The notes: generated by a model not told the origin, from the sequence alone. 64,000 bases of DNA from Microlunatus antarcticus (GCF_014193425.1 NZ_JACHZG010000001.1:310001-374000); one strand, 5' to 3'; shown: positions 24,183 through 33,912, counted from the stretch's first letter. Made by a program: numbers and translations.

Positions 24183-25214
24183 ATGGACCGACGACTCTTT
24201 CTCGGTGGGCTCGGGGCGGCGGCAGCGGCCCTCGCGCTGCCGGCCTGCTCCCGCACCGACGCCGGGGCCACCGCCCCGGTCACGACCCCGGCCGCGGCCG
24301 CCCCGACCTCGTGGGAGGTCCGTCACCGCTACGGCACGACGGCCGTCACCGGCCCGCCGCAGCGGGTCGTGACGCTCGGCCAGACCGACCACGACGCGGC
24401 CATCGCGCTCGGCTTCGTGCCGGTCGCGGTCGGTGGCTTCCTCGGCGGCTCGTACACCCCGTTCCGGCCGTGGAACGAGGCCGGCCGGACCGGCCCGCCG
24501 CCGCCGGTCCTCGACATGCAGGAGATCGCGTTCGAGAAGGTCGCCGCGCTCGCGCCGGACCTGATCCTGGCCGTCATGAGCGGGGTGACCAAGGAGGACT
24601 ACGCCAAGCTCAGCCAGATCGCCCCGACCGTGGCGCAGCCGGTCGACGCGGAGGACTGGGCCGTGCCGTACCGCCAGCACACCGAGCACATCGGTGAGGC
24701 CCTCGGGAAGCCGGACCTGGCGCGGACCCTCGTCGACGAGCTCGACGCGGCGTTCGCCGGAGCCCGGGCCGCGAACCCGCAGCTGGCCGGGCGCACCGCG
24801 GTCTGCGCAGAGGTCTTCGGCGGGCAGTACGCCGTCCTGGGGACCTCGGCACCGCGCACCCAGTTCCTCGCCGACGTCGGCATGACGCCCCACGCGGCCC
24901 TCACCGCGCTCGCGGGGAAGGGCTACAACGCCCCGCTGAGCCCGGAGAAGATCGACCTGCTCGACCAGGTCGACGTGGTCGTCTGGAGCACCGACGTCGC
25001 GGAGGAGAAGAAGGTCTTCGCCGACCCGCTGGTCAAGACCCTGCAGACCACGCAGCAGGGCCGCTACGTGCTCGCGCCGAACGGGGGGAACGACGACCTC
25101 CTCTACTCCATGGACTGGGGGAGCGTCCTCAGCAACCGGTGGGCCATCGACCAGGCGCTGCCGCGGATCGTCCGCGCGGCCGACGGGGACCCGGCGACCG
25201 ACGCGAACGCCTGA
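24183..25214 (+). CDS. Iron-siderophore ABC transporter substrate-binding lipoprotein
   Basis: A 343-residue FepB/FecB-type binding protein. A signal peptide with two arginines (MDRRLF) ends in the lipobox LPAC, giving a lipid-anchored cysteine near residue 21. The mature part shows the PF01497 pattern: PQRVVTLGQTDHDAAIALG, VAALAPDLIL, and the late DLLYSMDWGSVL. It captures ferric siderophore for an ABC permease. No permease or ATPase gene is adjacent, so it stands alone. AGGAGG at -8 and the overlying iron box are typical of DtxR control. Confidence 0.92.
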   Translation: MDRRLFLGGLGAAAAALALPACSRTDAGATAPVTTPAAAAPTSWEVRHRYGTTAVTGPPQRVVTLGQTDHDAAIALGFVPVAVGGFLGGSYTPFRPWNEAGRTGPPPPVLDMQEIAFEKVAALAPDLILAVMSGVTKEDYAKLSQIAPTVAQPVDAEDWAVPYRQHTEHIGEALGKPDLARTLVDELDAAFAGARAANPQLAGRTAVCAEVFGGQYAVLGTSAPRTQFLADVGMTPHAALTALAGKGYNAPLSPEKIDLLDQVDVVVWSTDVAEEKKVFADPLVKTLQTTQQGRYVLAPNGGNDDLLYSMDWGSVLSNRWAIDQALPRIVRAADGDPATDANA

Positions 25215-25266
25215 CGCCCGCGCCGGTCGGCCGGCCCGGGTCCGACCAGCCCGTCGGATCACCCCG

Positions 25267-25710
25267 TCAGACGACGGCGAGCAGGTCGTCCCCGGCCAGG
25301 GGGACGACCGCCGCGTCGTGGGCCAGGTGCAGCGGGGCCAGCGGGACGTCGAGCCGGCGTCCCGACGCGAGCAGGGCGCGCCCCCACCGCCGGTCGCTGG
25401 CCCGGACCGGGCCCTCGCCGGGCCGGCTGAGGAGCACGGCCACCCGTCCGAGCCCGTGCTCGCGCCGGACCTCGTGGCACAGGCGGAGGAGCGAGTCGGT
25501 CTCGCCCTCGCGGGGGACGTCGGGGATGTCGTCGATCTGCATGAGGAGCTCGGTCGGCCGGTCGTCCGGGTCGAGGAAGAGCAGCCACAGGCGCCGGGAG
25601 CCGAAGCCGAGCGGGCCCATCATGGCGCGCCACTGGTGGTGCAGGTCCGCCTGCGTGCGCAGCGGCGCGACCTGGTGGAGCGGGAGCAGGGCAGGGATGT
25701 CGTCGTCCAT
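25267..25710 (-). CDS. Conserved hypothetical protein
   Basis: A 147-residue soluble protein starting MDDDIPALLPLHQVA. It contains RRLWLLFLDPDDRPTELLMQIDDIP, then an alternation that fits an alpha/beta fold (RVAVLLSRPGEGPV). I recognise the general type from actinomycetes but no named function. ATG 25710 has CAGGCT 7 nt upstream, a weaker form of the local leaderless -10. It converges on the lipoprotein gene. Confidence 0.65.
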   Translation of the reverse strand: MDDDIPALLPLHQVAPLRTQADLHHQWRAMMGPLGFGSRRLWLLFLDPDDRPTELLMQIDDIPDVPREGETDSLLRLCHEVRREHGLGRVAVLLSRPGEGPVRASDRRWGRALLASGRRLDVPLAPLHLAHDAAVVPLAGDDLLAVV

Positions 25711-25893
25711 GTCCCGCAGCCTGGTCGAACCACCCCTCGCGACCGGCCCGGTCGCGGAGTTGTGCACAGGAGTCGGCCCGACGGACAACACGGTCCTGAC
25801 CTGGGGAGACATCTCCCGCCGGACCGGCAGATGCGGACCCGGATCGTGAGGTTGTCCACTCCGCCGGAGGAGGGTCGTGGGCGGTTCGGCGAC

Positions 25894-25899
25894 TAGATT
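25894..25899 (+). promoter_or_regulatory. -10 element of hemB (leaderless)
   Basis: TAGATT ends 6 nt before the hemB GTG. The 195-nt region from 25711 separates hemB from the divergent hypothetical gene and shows nothing else clear. Confidence 0.6.
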
Positions 25900-25905
25900 G
25901 GGAGC

Positions 25906-26895
25906 GTGCCTCTCACGTCGCTGCGACAGCGTCCCCGACGGCTGCGCACGTCGCCGGTCATGCGGGCGATGGTCGCGCAGACCAGCGTCGAGCCCCGTCA
26001 GCTCGTGCTGCCGGTGTTCGTCGCGGAGGGTCTGACCGAGCCCCGCCCGATCAGCTCGATGCCCGGCGTCGTCCAGCACACGCTCGACACCCTGCGCAAG
26101 ACCGCGGTCGAGGCGGCGCAGGCCGGGCTCGCCGGGGTCATGCTCTTCGGCGTCCCCGCGACCAAGGACGCACGGGGTTCCGGGGCGCTCGACGAGCACG
26201 GCATCCTCACCGAGGCGATCCGGGCCGTGCGCCAGGAGGTCGGCGACGACTGCCTGGTCATGACCGACGTCTGCCTCGACGAGTTCACCGACCACGGACA
26301 CTGCGGCGTGCTGACCCCCGGCGGCGCGGTCGACAACGACGCGACGGTGGCGATCTACGCCGAGATGGCCGTCCTGCACGCCGAGGCCGGGGCGCACGTC
26401 GTCGCCCCCAGCGGGATGATGGACGGCCAGGTCGGGGCGATCCGCGACGCCCTCGAGGCCGCCGGCCACGTCGACACCGCGATCCTCGCGTACGCGGCCA
26501 AGTACGCCTCCGCCTTCTACGGGCCCTTCCGGGAGGCCGTCGCGTCGTCCCTCCAGGGTGACCGCAGGACCTACCAGCAGGACGGCGCCAACCTGCGCGA
26601 GGCGCTGCACGAGGTCGCCCTCGACCTCGCCGAGGGCGCCGACCTCGTCATGGTCAAGCCGGCGCTGGCCTACCTCGACGTGATCCGCGCGGTCCGCGAG
26701 GTGGTGGACGTGCCGGTCGCGGCGTACAACATCTCGGGGGAGTACGCGATGGTCGAGGCGGCCGCAGCGAACGGCTGGATCGACCGCGACGCCGCCATCG
26801 GCGAGACGCTCACCTCGATCCGCAGGGCGGGTGCGGACATCGTCCTCACCTACTGGGCCCTCGAGGTCGCGCAGCGCCGGGGAGGTCGGCGATGA
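25906..26895 (+). CDS. hemB: Delta-aminolevulinic acid dehydratase (porphobilinogen synthase)
   Basis: Condenses two 5-aminolevulinate molecules to porphobilinogen. The 329 residues contain both Schiff-base lysines, in [11 protein letters not shown] and [10 protein letters not shown]. The metal-binding loop reads [13 protein letters not shown]: the first and third cysteines of the zinc type are kept while the middle one is aspartate. I remember the same pattern in Streptomyces, so it is probably normal for the phylum. The hemL ATG overlaps the stop (ATGA). Confidence 0.96.
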   Translation: MPLTSLRQRPRRLRTSPVMRAMVAQTSVEPRQLVLPVFVAEGLTEPRPISSMPGVVQHTLDTLRKTAVEAAQAGLAGVMLFGVPATKDARGSGALDEHGILTEAIRAVRQEVGDDCLVMTDVCLDEFTDHGHCGVLTPGGAVDNDATVAIYAEMAVLHAEAGAHVVAPSGMMDGQVGAIRDALEAAGHVDTAILAYAAKYASAFYGPFREAVASSLQGDRRTYQQDGANLREALHEVALDLAEGADLVMVKPALAYLDVIRAVREVVDVPVAAYNISGEYAMVEAAAANGWIDRDAAIGETLTSIRRAGADIVLTYWALEVAQRRGGRR

Positions 26896-28217
26896 CGGCT
26901 CAGGGCACGGCGGTGGACACGAAGTCAGCCGCGGCCTTCGCCCGCGCCCGCGAGGTCATCCCCGGCGGCGTGAACTCGCCCGTCCGCGCCTTCCTCTCCG
27001 TCGGCGGCACGCCCCGCTTCATCGCCCGGGCCAAGGGTGCCTACCTGTGGGACCTCGACGGCAACGAGCTCGTCGACCTCATCTGCTCGTGGGGCCCGAT
27101 GCTGCTCGGCCACGCCCACCCCGAGGTGCTGGGTGCGGTCGCGGACGCGGCGCAGCACGGGACGTCGTACGGCGCCCCGACGCAGGCCGAGGTCGACCTG
27201 GCCGCGGCCATCGTCGACCGCACCCCGGTCGAGATGGTGCGGCTCGTCAACAGCGGCACCGAGGCGACCATGTCGGTCCTGCGCCTGGCGCGCGGGATCA
27301 CCGGGCGCGACAAGATCGTGAAGTTCGCCGGCTGCTACCACGGCCACGTCGACTCCCTGCTGGCCTCGGCCGGCTCCGGCGTCGCGACGCTGGCCATCCC
27401 CGGCACCCCCGGCGTCACGGAGGCCACGACCGCAGACACGATCGTGCTGCCGTACAACGACCGCGCCGCCGTGCGCGAGGCGTTCGCCACGTACGGCGAC
27501 CAGATCGCCTGCCTCATCACCGAGGCCGCCTGCGGGAACATGGGTGTCATCCCCCCCGGGGTCGAGGACGGGGTCGGGTTCAACACGTTCCTGTCCGAGA
27601 CGTGCCACGCCCACGGGGCGCTGTTCATCAGCGACGAGGTCATGACCGGTTTCCGCGTGACCGCGTCGGGCTGGTTCGGCGTCGACGGCGTCGTGCCCGA
27701 CCTCATGACCTTCGGCAAGGTGATGGGCGGCGGCTTCCCGGCCGCGGCGTTCGGCGGGCGGACCGAGCTCATGCACAGCCTCGCCCCGGTCGGCGGCGTC
27801 TACCAGGCCGGCACCCTCTCGGGGAACCCCGTCGCCACGGCGGCCGGTCTGACCACGCTGCGGCTGGCCACGCCCGAGGTGTACGCGCACGTCGACCGGG
27901 CGTCGGCGCTCCTGCAGCGCGAGGTCCACGCCGTGCTGGAGTCGGCCAGCGTGCCGCACGTCATCCAGACCGCCGGGAACATGTTCAGCGTCTTCTTCGT
28001 GGGTGAGGACGTGGACTCCGTGCCGGACTACGCCACCGCGTCGACGCAGGTGACGACGCGCTACTCGGCGTTCTTCCACTCGATGCTCGACGCGGGCGTC
28101 TACCTGCCGCCGAGCGCGTACGAGTCGTGGTTCCTCTCGAGCGCCCACGACGACGCGGTGCTCGACCGCGTGGTCGCGGCGCTCCCGGCAGCAGCGGCCG
28201 CGGCCGCGGAGGTGTGA
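26892..28217 (+). CDS. hemL: Glutamate-1-semialdehyde 2,1-aminomutase
   Basis: PLP/PMP enzyme that turns glutamate-1-semialdehyde into 5-aminolevulinate. The 441 residues include [11 protein letters not shown], the PLP-phosphate segment [10 protein letters not shown], and CYHGHVD. The Schiff-base lysine is in [17 protein letters not shown]. It is translationally coupled to hemB and feeds the HemA product into HemB. Confidence 0.97.
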   Translation: MTAQGTAVDTKSAAAFARAREVIPGGVNSPVRAFLSVGGTPRFIARAKGAYLWDLDGNELVDLICSWGPMLLGHAHPEVLGAVADAAQHGTSYGAPTQAEVDLAAAIVDRTPVEMVRLVNSGTEATMSVLRLARGITGRDKIVKFAGCYHGHVDSLLASAGSGVATLAIPGTPGVTEATTADTIVLPYNDRAAVREAFATYGDQIACLITEAACGNMGVIPPGVEDGVGFNTFLSETCHAHGALFISDEVMTGFRVTASGWFGVDGVVPDLMTFGKVMGGGFPAAAFGGRTELMHSLAPVGGVYQAGTLSGNPVATAAGLTTLRLATPEVYAHVDRASALLQREVHAVLESASVPHVIQTAGNMFSVFFVGEDVDSVPDYATASTQVTTRYSAFFHSMLDAGVYLPPSAYESWFLSSAHDDAVLDRVVAALPAAAAAAAEV

Positions 28218-28218
28218 C

Positions 28219-28863
28219 GTGACCCGTACGACGGTGCACCTCGTCCGGCACGGGCAGGTCTTCAACCCGACCGGGGTCATCTACGGCCGGCTGCCCGACT
28301 ACCACCTCTCCGACACCGGCCGGGCGATGGCCGACCTCGTCGCCGAGCACCTGCGCGGTCGCGACGTGGTGCACCTGCGCTGCTCGCCGCTGGAGCGGGC
28401 GCAGGAGACGATGGAGCCGGTCGTCGACGTCTTCGGGCTGCCGGTCACGACCGACGGCCGCGTGATCGAGGCCGACAACTACCTCGAGGGCGTCAAGTTC
28501 ACGCTCGGCCGGACGGCCCGTCGTCCGCAGGACTGGTGGCTGTTCCGCAACGCGCTCCGGCCGACCTGGGGCGAGCCCTACCGCGAGATCGTCGCGCGGA
28601 TGCGGCTCGCGATCCGCGACGCCGAGGAGGCCGCGCGCGGCCACGAGGCGGTCATCGTGTCCCACCAGCTCCCGATCTGGATGGCCCGCTGCGACGCCGA
28701 GGGCCGACGGCTCGCCCACGACCCGCGCAGGCGCCAGTGCAACCTGGCCAGCGTCACCTCGCTCACCTTCGTCGACGGCCGGGTCGCCGCGGTCGACTAC
28801 GCCGAGCCCGCGGCCGAGCTCTACACGCTGCGCCGGACGCGGAAGTTCGTGGCCGGTGCGTAG
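28219..28863 (+). CDS. Histidine phosphatase family protein (phosphoglycerate-mutase-like)
   Basis: A 214-residue branch member of the histidine phosphatase superfamily. The phospho-accepting histidine is in HLVRHGQVFN and the second histidine in VIVSHQLPI. The surrounding order hemL, this gene, TlpA, CcdA, ResB, CcsB is shared with mycobacteria, so it may be functionally tied to heme or cytochrome c maturation, but its substrate is unknown. GTG 28219 follows the hemL stop by 1 nt. The 3' end overlaps the TlpA start by 8 nt. Confidence 0.85.
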   Translation: MTRTTVHLVRHGQVFNPTGVIYGRLPDYHLSDTGRAMADLVAEHLRGRDVVHLRCSPLERAQETMEPVVDVFGLPVTTDGRVIEADNYLEGVKFTLGRTARRPQDWWLFRNALRPTWGEPYREIVARMRLAIRDAEEAARGHEAVIVSHQLPIWMARCDAEGRRLAHDPRRRQCNLASVTSLTFVDGRVAAVDYAEPAAELYTLRRTRKFVAGA

Positions 28864-29458
28864 GGCGCGCCGAGGGGTCGTCGCGTCGCTGGCGGTCGCC
28901 GCCGCCACGTCGCTGCTGCTGGCGGGCTGCTCGGCCACCGGGGCGGACGAGCCCACCCGCGGTGCGGACCAGCAGGGCTACGTGGGGTCGGACGGCGCGC
29001 TCACCCGCATCGCGCCCGACCAGCGCGAGCCCGGCCCGACGGTGAGCGGCGAACAGCTCGGGGCCACCGACAAGACCGTGTCGACCGCGGACTACCCGGG
29101 CAAGGTCGTCGTGCTCAACGTCTGGGGCTCGTGGTGCCCGCCGTGCCGTCAGGAGGCCGCGGGCCTGCAGGCGGCCAGCGTGGCGACGAAGGCGGACGCG
29201 CAGTTCGTCGGGATCAACACGCGCGACGCCTCGCCGGCGGCGCCGGAGGCGTTCCTGCGGACGCAGGGCGTCACCTACCCCAGCATCTTCGACCCGTCCG
29301 GCAAGAGCCTCCTCCAGCTCGCGGGCCAGGTCCCGCCGAGCGCCATCCCGTCGACCCTCGTGCTCGACCGCGAGGGCCGCGTGGCCATCCGCGTCCTCGG
29401 CCAGGTCTCGGAGAACACGCTCACCGCTATGGTGGCCGAGGTCGCGGCCGGCCGGTGA
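28856..29458 (+). CDS. TlpA/ResA-like thioredoxin-family lipoprotein
   Basis: A 200-residue extracytoplasmic thiol-disulfide protein. A basic start (RRARRG), a hydrophobic core and the lipobox LLAGC give a membrane-anchored lipoprotein. The active site is WCPPC in NVWGSWCPPCRQEAA, and the cis-proline region is PSAIPSTLVLD. It probably keeps apocytochrome c cysteines reduced, using electrons passed by the adjacent CcdA. GTG start; both ends overlap the flanking genes. Confidence 0.9.
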   Translation: MRRARRGVVASLAVAAATSLLLAGCSATGADEPTRGADQQGYVGSDGALTRIAPDQREPGPTVSGEQLGATDKTVSTADYPGKVVVLNVWGSWCPPCRQEAAGLQAASVATKADAQFVGINTRDASPAAPEAFLRTQGVTYPSIFDPSGKSLLQLAGQVPPSAIPSTLVLDREGRVAIRVLGQVSENTLTAMVAEVAAGR

Positions 29459-30243
29459 CGTCGCTGGAGCTGTACGCGCTCAGTCCCCTCGACCTGGCGA
29501 CCTGGGCCCAGCAGGCCGTCGGCGGGTCGATGCTGCTCGCGCTCCCCGTGGCGCTGGCGGCCGGGCTGGTCTCGTTCTTCTCCCCGTGCGTCGTCCCGCT
29601 CCTGCCCGGCTACCTCTCGTACGCGACGGGGCTCGGGGCGGCCGAGGTCGTCGAGGGCACCCGGCGCCGCGGGCGGATGCTCGCCGGGACGTCGCTCTTC
29701 GTCCTCGGCATCGCCGCCGTCTTCGTCGTGACGGGTGCGGTGATCGGCAGCGCCGGCGTCCTGGTCCTGAGCCACGCGGACGCCATCAGCCGCGTGCTCG
29801 GTGTGCTGATCATCGCCCTCGGGCTGATGTTCGCCGGTGTCCTCCCGCTCGGCCGTCGCGACCTGCGGATCCACCGGATGCCGGCCGTCGGGGTCGCCGC
29901 CGCGCCGCTGCTCGGCGTGGTCTTCGCCCTCGGCTGGACGCCGTGCATCGGCCCGACGCTCGCCGTCGTCTACAGCCTCGCGCTCAACGAGGGGACCGCG
30001 TCCCGGGGTGCGCTGCTGGCCTTCGTCTTCGCGCTCGGCCTGGGCGTCCCGTTCGTGGTCGCCGGTCTGCTCTACACGCGGGTGTCCCGGGCCGTCGGCT
30101 TCCTGCGCCGGCACCAGGTCGCCCTGATGCGGACCGGGGGCGTCCTCATGGTCGTCGTCGGCCTGCTCCTCGTCACCGGCCTGTGGACGGTCATCACCGC
30201 CGACCTCCGTCAGACCTTCGCCTCCTTCACCCCACCGATCTGA
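29455..30243 (+). CDS. ccdA: Cytochrome c biogenesis protein CcdA
   Basis: A 262-residue, six-helix membrane protein that moves reducing equivalents from cytoplasmic thioredoxin to outside. The paired redox cysteines are in FFSPCVVPLLPGYLSY and GWTPCIGPTLA. The GTG start overlaps the TlpA stop (GTGA). The reductant should be passed to the lipoprotein encoded immediately upstream. Confidence 0.94.
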   Translation: MTSLELYALSPLDLATWAQQAVGGSMLLALPVALAAGLVSFFSPCVVPLLPGYLSYATGLGAAEVVEGTRRRGRMLAGTSLFVLGIAAVFVVTGAVIGSAGVLVLSHADAISRVLGVLIIALGLMFAGVLPLGRRDLRIHRMPAVGVAAAPLLGVVFALGWTPCIGPTLAVVYSLALNEGTASRGALLAFVFALGLGVPFVVAGLLYTRVSRAVGFLRRHQVALMRTGGVLMVVVGLLLVTGLWTVITADLRQTFASFTPPI

Positions 30244-30267
30244 GCCGCCAGCCATGACCACGAGACG

Positions 30268-31911
30268 ATGACCGACACCCAGACCCGCCCCGCGGGCCAC
30301 GCCGACAGCAGGCCCGAGCCCACGGGCCCCGACCTGCCCCGCCTGGGCTGGCGCGGCACGCTGCGCTTCGTGTGGGCGCAGCTCACCTCGATGCGCACCG
30401 CCCTCGTGCTGCTCTTCGCGCTCGCGGTCGCGGCGATCCCCGGCTCGCTCATCCCGCAGCGCAACGTCTCGCCCATCCGCGTCGACGACTTCATCGCCGC
30501 GCACCCGACGCTCGGGCCGGTCTACGACAAGGTCGGGCTGTTCGGCGTCTACCACTCGCCGTGGTTCTCCGCGGTCTACCTGCTGCTGTTCGTCTCGCTG
30601 ATCGGCTGCATCGTGCCCCGCGTCCGGGTCTACGCCCGCGCGCTGCGCGCCCAGCCGCCCCGGACGCCCCGGAACCTCCGCCGCCTCCCCGCGTACGGCA
30701 GCGCCGACCTCGCGCCCGGTGACGACGCGCCCGCCGCCGTCCTGGAGCGGGCCGCGCAGGAGCTGCGCCGTCAGCACTACCGCGTCCGCGTCGAGGACGG
30801 CCCGGGTGGCTCCGTCGCGGCGGAGCGCGGCTACCTCCGCGAGGCGGGCAACCTCGTCTTCCACGTCAGCCTGCTGTTCCTGCTGCTCGGCGTCGCGGTC
30901 GGCGCGCTGTGGGGCTACCGCGGCACGAGCGTCGTGGTCGTGGGCCAGGGCTTCTCGAACAGCATCACCCAGTACGACGACCTCCAGGCCGGGGCGTGGT
31001 TCAAGGCGTCGAGCCTCAAGCCGTTCAACGTGCTGGTCAAGGACTTCCAGGTCAAGTTCGAGGAGGGCCCGGTGCAGACCGGGGCCGCGCGGCTGTTCCG
31101 CGCCGACCTCGACGTGACCGACGCCCCGGGGGACCCGACGAAGCCGGTCGTGCTCGAGGTCAACCACCCGCTGAACGTGGACGGCTCGACCGTGCACCTG
31201 ATCGGGCACGGCTACGCGCCGATCGTCACGGTCAAGGACGGGCAGGGGAACGTCGCGTTCTCCGGACCGGTCGTGTTCCTGCCCCAGGACGGCAACTTCA
31301 CCTCCGCCGGGGTGGTCAAGGTCCCCGACGCGCGGCCGGAGCGGATCGCCCTGCAGGGCTTCTTCCTGCCGAGCACGGTCGAGGGGGCCAACCAGGCGCC
31401 GGTCTCGGCCTTCCCCGACGCGCTCAACCCGATGCTGTTCGTCAACGTGTGGGCGGGCCCGCCCGCCGCCGAGACGGGCAAGGCCGAGAACATCTACTCC
31501 CTCGACACCACCGGCCTCACCCAGGTCAAGGGCGACGACGGCGCACCGCTGCGGGTCGCCCTGGCGCCCAAGCAGGGCGTGACCCTGCCCGACGGGCTCG
31601 GCTCGGTCGAGCTCGTCGGCTGGAGCCGGTGGGTCAAGCTGCAGGTCGGCAACTCCCCGGGCGCCCCGCTGGCCCTGGGCTCGATCGCCTTCGCGGTGCT
31701 CGGCCTGTGCCTCTCGCTCTTCGTCCGGCCGCGTCGCGTCTGGGTGCGGCTGGCAGAGCGAACCGAGGGTGAGCAGACATCTACAGTGGTCGAGGTCGGT
31801 GGCCTCGACCGGGCGGACGCCCGCGGCGGCCTGACCGACGACGTGGACGACCTCGTGAAACATCTGACGACCGCTGGCCGCCAGGACAAGGAAGAGGCGA
31901 GCAGCACGTGA
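30268..31911 (+). CDS. resB: Cytochrome c biogenesis protein ResB
   Basis: A 547-residue ResB/CcsB-type component of the System II heme-attachment complex. Three N-terminal membrane spans (MRTALVLLFALAVAAIPG, FSAVYLLLFVSLIGCI, LVFHVSLLFLLLGVAVG) precede a large extracytoplasmic domain and a last span near residue 470. Together with the next gene it forms the synthetase that attaches heme to CXXCH motifs. ATG 30268 is 24 nt after ccdA. The stop overlaps the next gene (GTGA). Confidence 0.93.
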   Translation: MTDTQTRPAGHADSRPEPTGPDLPRLGWRGTLRFVWAQLTSMRTALVLLFALAVAAIPGSLIPQRNVSPIRVDDFIAAHPTLGPVYDKVGLFGVYHSPWFSAVYLLLFVSLIGCIVPRVRVYARALRAQPPRTPRNLRRLPAYGSADLAPGDDAPAAVLERAAQELRRQHYRVRVEDGPGGSVAAERGYLREAGNLVFHVSLLFLLLGVAVGALWGYRGTSVVVVGQGFSNSITQYDDLQAGAWFKASSLKPFNVLVKDFQVKFEEGPVQTGAARLFRADLDVTDAPGDPTKPVVLEVNHPLNVDGSTVHLIGHGYAPIVTVKDGQGNVAFSGPVVFLPQDGNFTSAGVVKVPDARPERIALQGFFLPSTVEGANQAPVSAFPDALNPMLFVNVWAGPPAAETGKAENIYSLDTTGLTQVKGDDGAPLRVALAPKQGVTLPDGLGSVELVGWSRWVKLQVGNSPGAPLALGSIAFAVLGLCLSLFVRPRRVWVRLAERTEGEQTSTVVEVGGLDRADARGGLTDDVDDLVKHLTTAGRQDKEEASST

Positions 31912-32894
31912 ACTACAGCTACTACTCCAGCGTGGCGCTGGTGAGCTCGGTGGTGGTCTACCTCCTGGCGTTCTTCGCGCACGCCGCCGAGTGGGCCGCC
32001 GCCCGGCGCGACCCGGCCGCCGAGGAGGTCGCCACCCAGCGCGAGCTGGTGTCCGTGGGGGCCGGTGGGTCCGGGAACGCACCGGTCGAGGCCGATCAGG
32101 TCGAGGCGTACGCGCGGTCCCTGGCCGACGCCCGCCTCGCCGACCTCCGGGTCGAGCAGTTCAGCCGCATCGGGGTGTTCCTCACCGTGCTCGGCTTCCT
32201 GCTGAGCGCGATCGGGGTCGTCGGCCGCGGTCTCGCCGCCGGCCGCGCCCCCTGGGGCAACATGTACGAGTTCACGACGCTGGCCCTGGTCTTCGTCGTC
32301 GCCGCCTACCTGCTGATGGTCTGGCGCGCGGGCCTCGGCTGGCTCGGGCTGCCCGTGACGCTGCTGGCCACGGTCGGCAACGGCCTCGCGGTCACCGTCT
32401 TCTACGTGGCCGTCGCGCCGCTCGTCCCCGCGCTGCACTCGGTCTGGTTCCTGATCCACATCACGGCGGCGGCCATCGCCGGGGCGGCGTTCAACGTCGG
32501 CGGGCTGATGTCGATCCTCTACATCGTCAAGAAGCGCGCCGAGGACCGCGGCCAGGTGCGCGGCTACCTGGCCCGCATCCCCAGCTCGCGCCGGATCGAC
32601 CTGATCACGTACCGCTTCCACGCCTTCGCGTTCCCGCTGTGGACGTTCACCGTCGCGGCCGGCGCGATCTGGGCCGAGTACGCCTGGGGCCGCTACTGGG
32701 GCTGGGACCCCAAGGAGACGTGGGCGCTCGTGACCTGGGTCATCTACGCCTGCTACCTGCACGCCCGGTCGACCGCCGGCTGGCGGGGGAGCAAGGCGGC
32801 GGTCATCGCGATCGTCGGCCTCGCGTCCTTCTGGTTCAACTTCATCGGCGTCAACCTGCTCGTCTCCGGCCTGCACTCGTACGCCGGCGTCTGA
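31908..32894 (+). CDS. ccsB: Cytochrome c biogenesis heme-handling protein CcsB (CcsA/ResC type)
   Basis: A 328-residue polytopic membrane protein with the tryptophan-rich heme-handling motif WGRYWGWDPKETWALVTW. Flanking histidines (RFHAF, CYLHARSTAGW) fit heme ligands. It exports heme and, with ResB, ligates it to apocytochromes. It is the last gene of the hemBL-ccs run; a 19-bp inverted repeat follows. Confidence 0.94.
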   Translation: MNYSYYSSVALVSSVVVYLLAFFAHAAEWAAARRDPAAEEVATQRELVSVGAGGSGNAPVEADQVEAYARSLADARLADLRVEQFSRIGVFLTVLGFLLSAIGVVGRGLAAGRAPWGNMYEFTTLALVFVVAAYLLMVWRAGLGWLGLPVTLLATVGNGLAVTVFYVAVAPLVPALHSVWFLIHITAAAIAGAAFNVGGLMSILYIVKKRAEDRGQVRGYLARIPSSRRIDLITYRFHAFAFPLWTFTVAAGAIWAEYAWGRYWGWDPKETWALVTWVIYACYLHARSTAGWRGSKAAVIAIVGLASFWFNFIGVNLLVSGLHSYAGV

Positions 32895-32936
32895 GAGCGC
32901 GCCCTCTCCGGGATCTCCCCGTCGGGCACCGCACGT

Positions 32937-32999
32937 CAGAAACCGCTGACTCCCGCCACCGCATCCTTCGATGCGCGTGACGGGAGTCAGCGGTTTCTG
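32937..32999. terminator. Long inverted repeat, probable bidirectional terminator
   Basis: Two perfect 19-nt arms (CAGAAACCGCTGACTCCCG and its complement) flank a 25-nt loop that holds a second hairpin, CGCATC-CTTC-GATGCG. It lies between the convergent ccsB and rhodanese genes. The stem is longer than needed for termination and lacks a U-tract. A dispersed palindromic repeat is an alternative. Confidence 0.6.
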
Positions 33000-33031
33000 T
33001 GTCCAGTGCCGGTGCAACCCGCGGGGCAGAC

Positions 33032-33445
33032 TCAGGCGCCGAGGTCCTCGCGCCAGGCGGCCCAGCCGCCCACGACGTCGGTCGCGCGGTGCAGGCCGAG
33101 GTCCTGCAGGGCCGCGGCGGCGAGGCTCGAGGTGAAGCCCTCCTGGCACAGCACGACGACCTGCAGGTCGTAGTCGGCGATCGGCAGCCGGGCGTCGCTC
33201 GCCGGGTCGAAGCGCCACTCGAGGACGTTCCGCTCGACGAGCAGCACGCCGTCGGGACCGCCCTGGACCTCACGCTGGGCCGCCGGGCGGATGTCCACGA
33301 CCACGGCGCCGGCCTCGCGCGCCGCGACGGCCTCCGCCGGGGTCAGCCGGTCGATCCGGGAGCGGGCCTCGGCGAGGACCTCGTCGATCGTGCGACGGCG
33401 GGCCAGGTAGTCCGAGGCCGGGGGAGCGAGGAGGGTGCTCACCAC
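33032..33445 (-). CDS. Rhodanese-like sulfurtransferase
   Basis: A 137-residue single-domain rhodanese with VVVDIRPAAQR and an active-site loop CQEGFTSS, whose cysteine would carry persulfide. The start is one of two tandem GTGs; the second overlaps the cysteine dioxygenase stop (GTGA), so the two proteins are co-translated. It may handle sulfur released downstream of cysteine sulfinate formation. The same unit carries the leader peptide at 33986-34066. Confidence 0.88.
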   Translation of the reverse strand: MVSTLLAPPASDYLARRRTIDEVLAEARSRIDRLTPAEAVAAREAGAVVVDIRPAAQREVQGGPDGVLLVERNVLEWRFDPASDARLPIADYDLQVVVLCQEGFTSSLAAAALQDLGLHRATDVVGGWAAWREDLGA

Positions 33446-33912
33446 GCCACGCCCGCCAGGCGCGACTCGACGAGGCGGAGACGGTCGCCCTCGCGGACGT
33501 AGCCGTTCATGCGGGTCAGCGCGGGAGCGTAGACGTGGATGCTCACGGCCGGCTCGAGGCTCGTGTTGGTGACGCGGTGGATGTGGCGGGTGCCGAAGGG
33601 CCGGATGGCACCGGCCCCGAGCTCACGGGTCGACGCGACGGTGGCCGACTCGTCGCCCTGCAGGACGGCGTGCTCCTCGGTCAGGGCACCACGGACGACG
33701 GTGAAGGCCCCGGCGCTGCCGCCGTGGTCGTGCCAGTCGGTGCCCTGGCCGGGCACCCAGGTGAGCAGCCACGCCTCGTGCTCGCGGGTCATGGCGAGGC
33801 GGGCGTAGTAGCGGGAGACGGGGTCGTAGTCGACGAGCGACTCCCAGAGGCGGGTGTTGTCGGCGAGCCGGGTCGCGGTGGCCGCGAGGTCGACGAGATG
33901 GCGCTGAGGCAT
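33439..33912 (-). CDS. Cysteine dioxygenase family protein (cupin)
   Basis: A 157-residue cupin that should oxidise cysteine or a related thiol to its sulfinate. Iron-ligand histidines are visible in GTDWHDHGGSAGAF and FGTRHIHRVTN. ATG 33912 is preferred over the upstream GTG 33975 because AGGA stands at -7 and the coding pattern begins there. It is followed by a rhodanese and preceded by a leader peptide, which suggests control by sulfur amino acid supply. Confidence 0.85.
   Translation of the reverse strand: MPQRHLVDLAATATRLADNTRLWESLVDYDPVSRYYARLAMTREHEAWLLTWVPGQGTDWHDHGGSAGAFTVVRGALTEEHAVLQGDESATVASTRELGAGAIRPFGTRHIHRVTNTSLEPAVSIHVYAPALTRMNGYVREGDRLRLVESRLAGVAW

Noticed and set aside
21951-25262. 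Very long minus-strand frame over hemC, hemD and the lipoprotein
   Set aside because: Shadow of three recognised plus-strand genes; high GC suppresses stop codons.
25906-26895. Unusual HemB metal site (Cys-Asp-Cys)
   Set aside because: I recall the same DxCLDExTDHGHCG pattern in Streptomyces, so it is likely normal for the phylum.
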